NCBI RefSeq assembly: GCF_018986915.1
Contig: NZ_CP076723.1
Coordinates: 3,195,501-3,259,500 of the forward strand
Length of the DNA stretch: 64,000 nt
Reading direction: 5' to 3'
DNA from: Geomonas oryzisoli
GTDB taxonomy: Bacteria > Desulfobacterota > Desulfuromonadia > Geobacterales > Geobacteraceae
The notes beneath the pieces were generated by a model, which was not told where the DNA came from, ran no database searches, and saw only the letters and a program-made list of their open reading frames with translations. Both the position numbers and the translations under genes were made by a program. Shown in pieces: positions 63,945 through 64,000 of the stretch (positions are counted from its first letter, which is position 1; every line of letters begins with the position of its first letter).

Positions 63945-64000
63945 ATCCACCTCCGGCACCGGAGCGGTGCGCTTACAACGAGTTCCACAAATTGACCGTC

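Overview
The window reads as a chromosomal segment of a Geobacteraceae-type bacterium (Geobacter, Citrifermentans or Geomonas relatives, Desulfobacterota). This rests on high GC, heavy use of sigma-54 promoters with NtrC-type activators, a tungsten aldehyde:ferredoxin oxidoreductase cluster, and a GEMM-Ib (cyclic GMP-AMP class) riboswitch typical of this family. No phage, integrase, transposase, CRISPR array, rRNA or tRNA was recognised.

Region 1 (1-19.1 kb) is a LapA-type surface adhesin locus. It holds the start of a giant repeat adhesin with an N-terminal retention module and a PAAG cleavage site (minus strand, running off the left edge), a TolC-type outer-membrane factor, a LapG-type protease, a LapD-type c-di-GMP receptor with degenerate GGDEF and EAL motifs, a LapB-type ABC exporter, a HlyD-type adaptor and a LuxR-type regulator. 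Embedded in it, divergent from tolC, are six genes that I regard as the most novel part of the window: an OmpA/Ig/AMIN fusion, a periplasmic protein, an ExbB/TolQ-like and an ExbD/TolR-like proton-channel pair, a TonB-like single-span protein and a large exported protein.

Region 2 (19.3-31.9 kb): a CAP-domain protein pair; a polar amino-acid ABC transporter operon behind a consensus sigma-54 promoter with repeated GGTATAAC upstream sites; the sigma-54 activator and the SBP-domain histidine kinase that probably control it; an NfeD-type membrane protease; and a MarR regulator next to a YceI protein, the two sharing an upstream box. The 20.3-20.5 kb stretch is a C150/G24 homopolymer tract that is probably an assembly artefact.

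Region 3 (31.9-53.5 kb): a chemosensory operon (two CheY, CheA, CheW, a very long MCP, CheR, HEAT protein, CheR, CheB, NtrC-type regulator), then a second MCP and a hybrid kinase. Two sigma-54 promoters with palindromic enhancer candidates were found. The layout resembles chemosensory systems whose output is transcription (Myxococcus Che3/CrdA).

Region 4 (53.5-64 kb): an aorABCDE-like tungsten enzyme operon, a Gly-rich exported protein, a 7TM/PAS sensor, three coupled lipoprotein genes (two FlgO-like), a cGAMP-type riboswitch controlling a MshEN-REC protein, and a methylguanine-DNA methyltransferase. Two families of intergenic palindromic repeats are scattered through the window.
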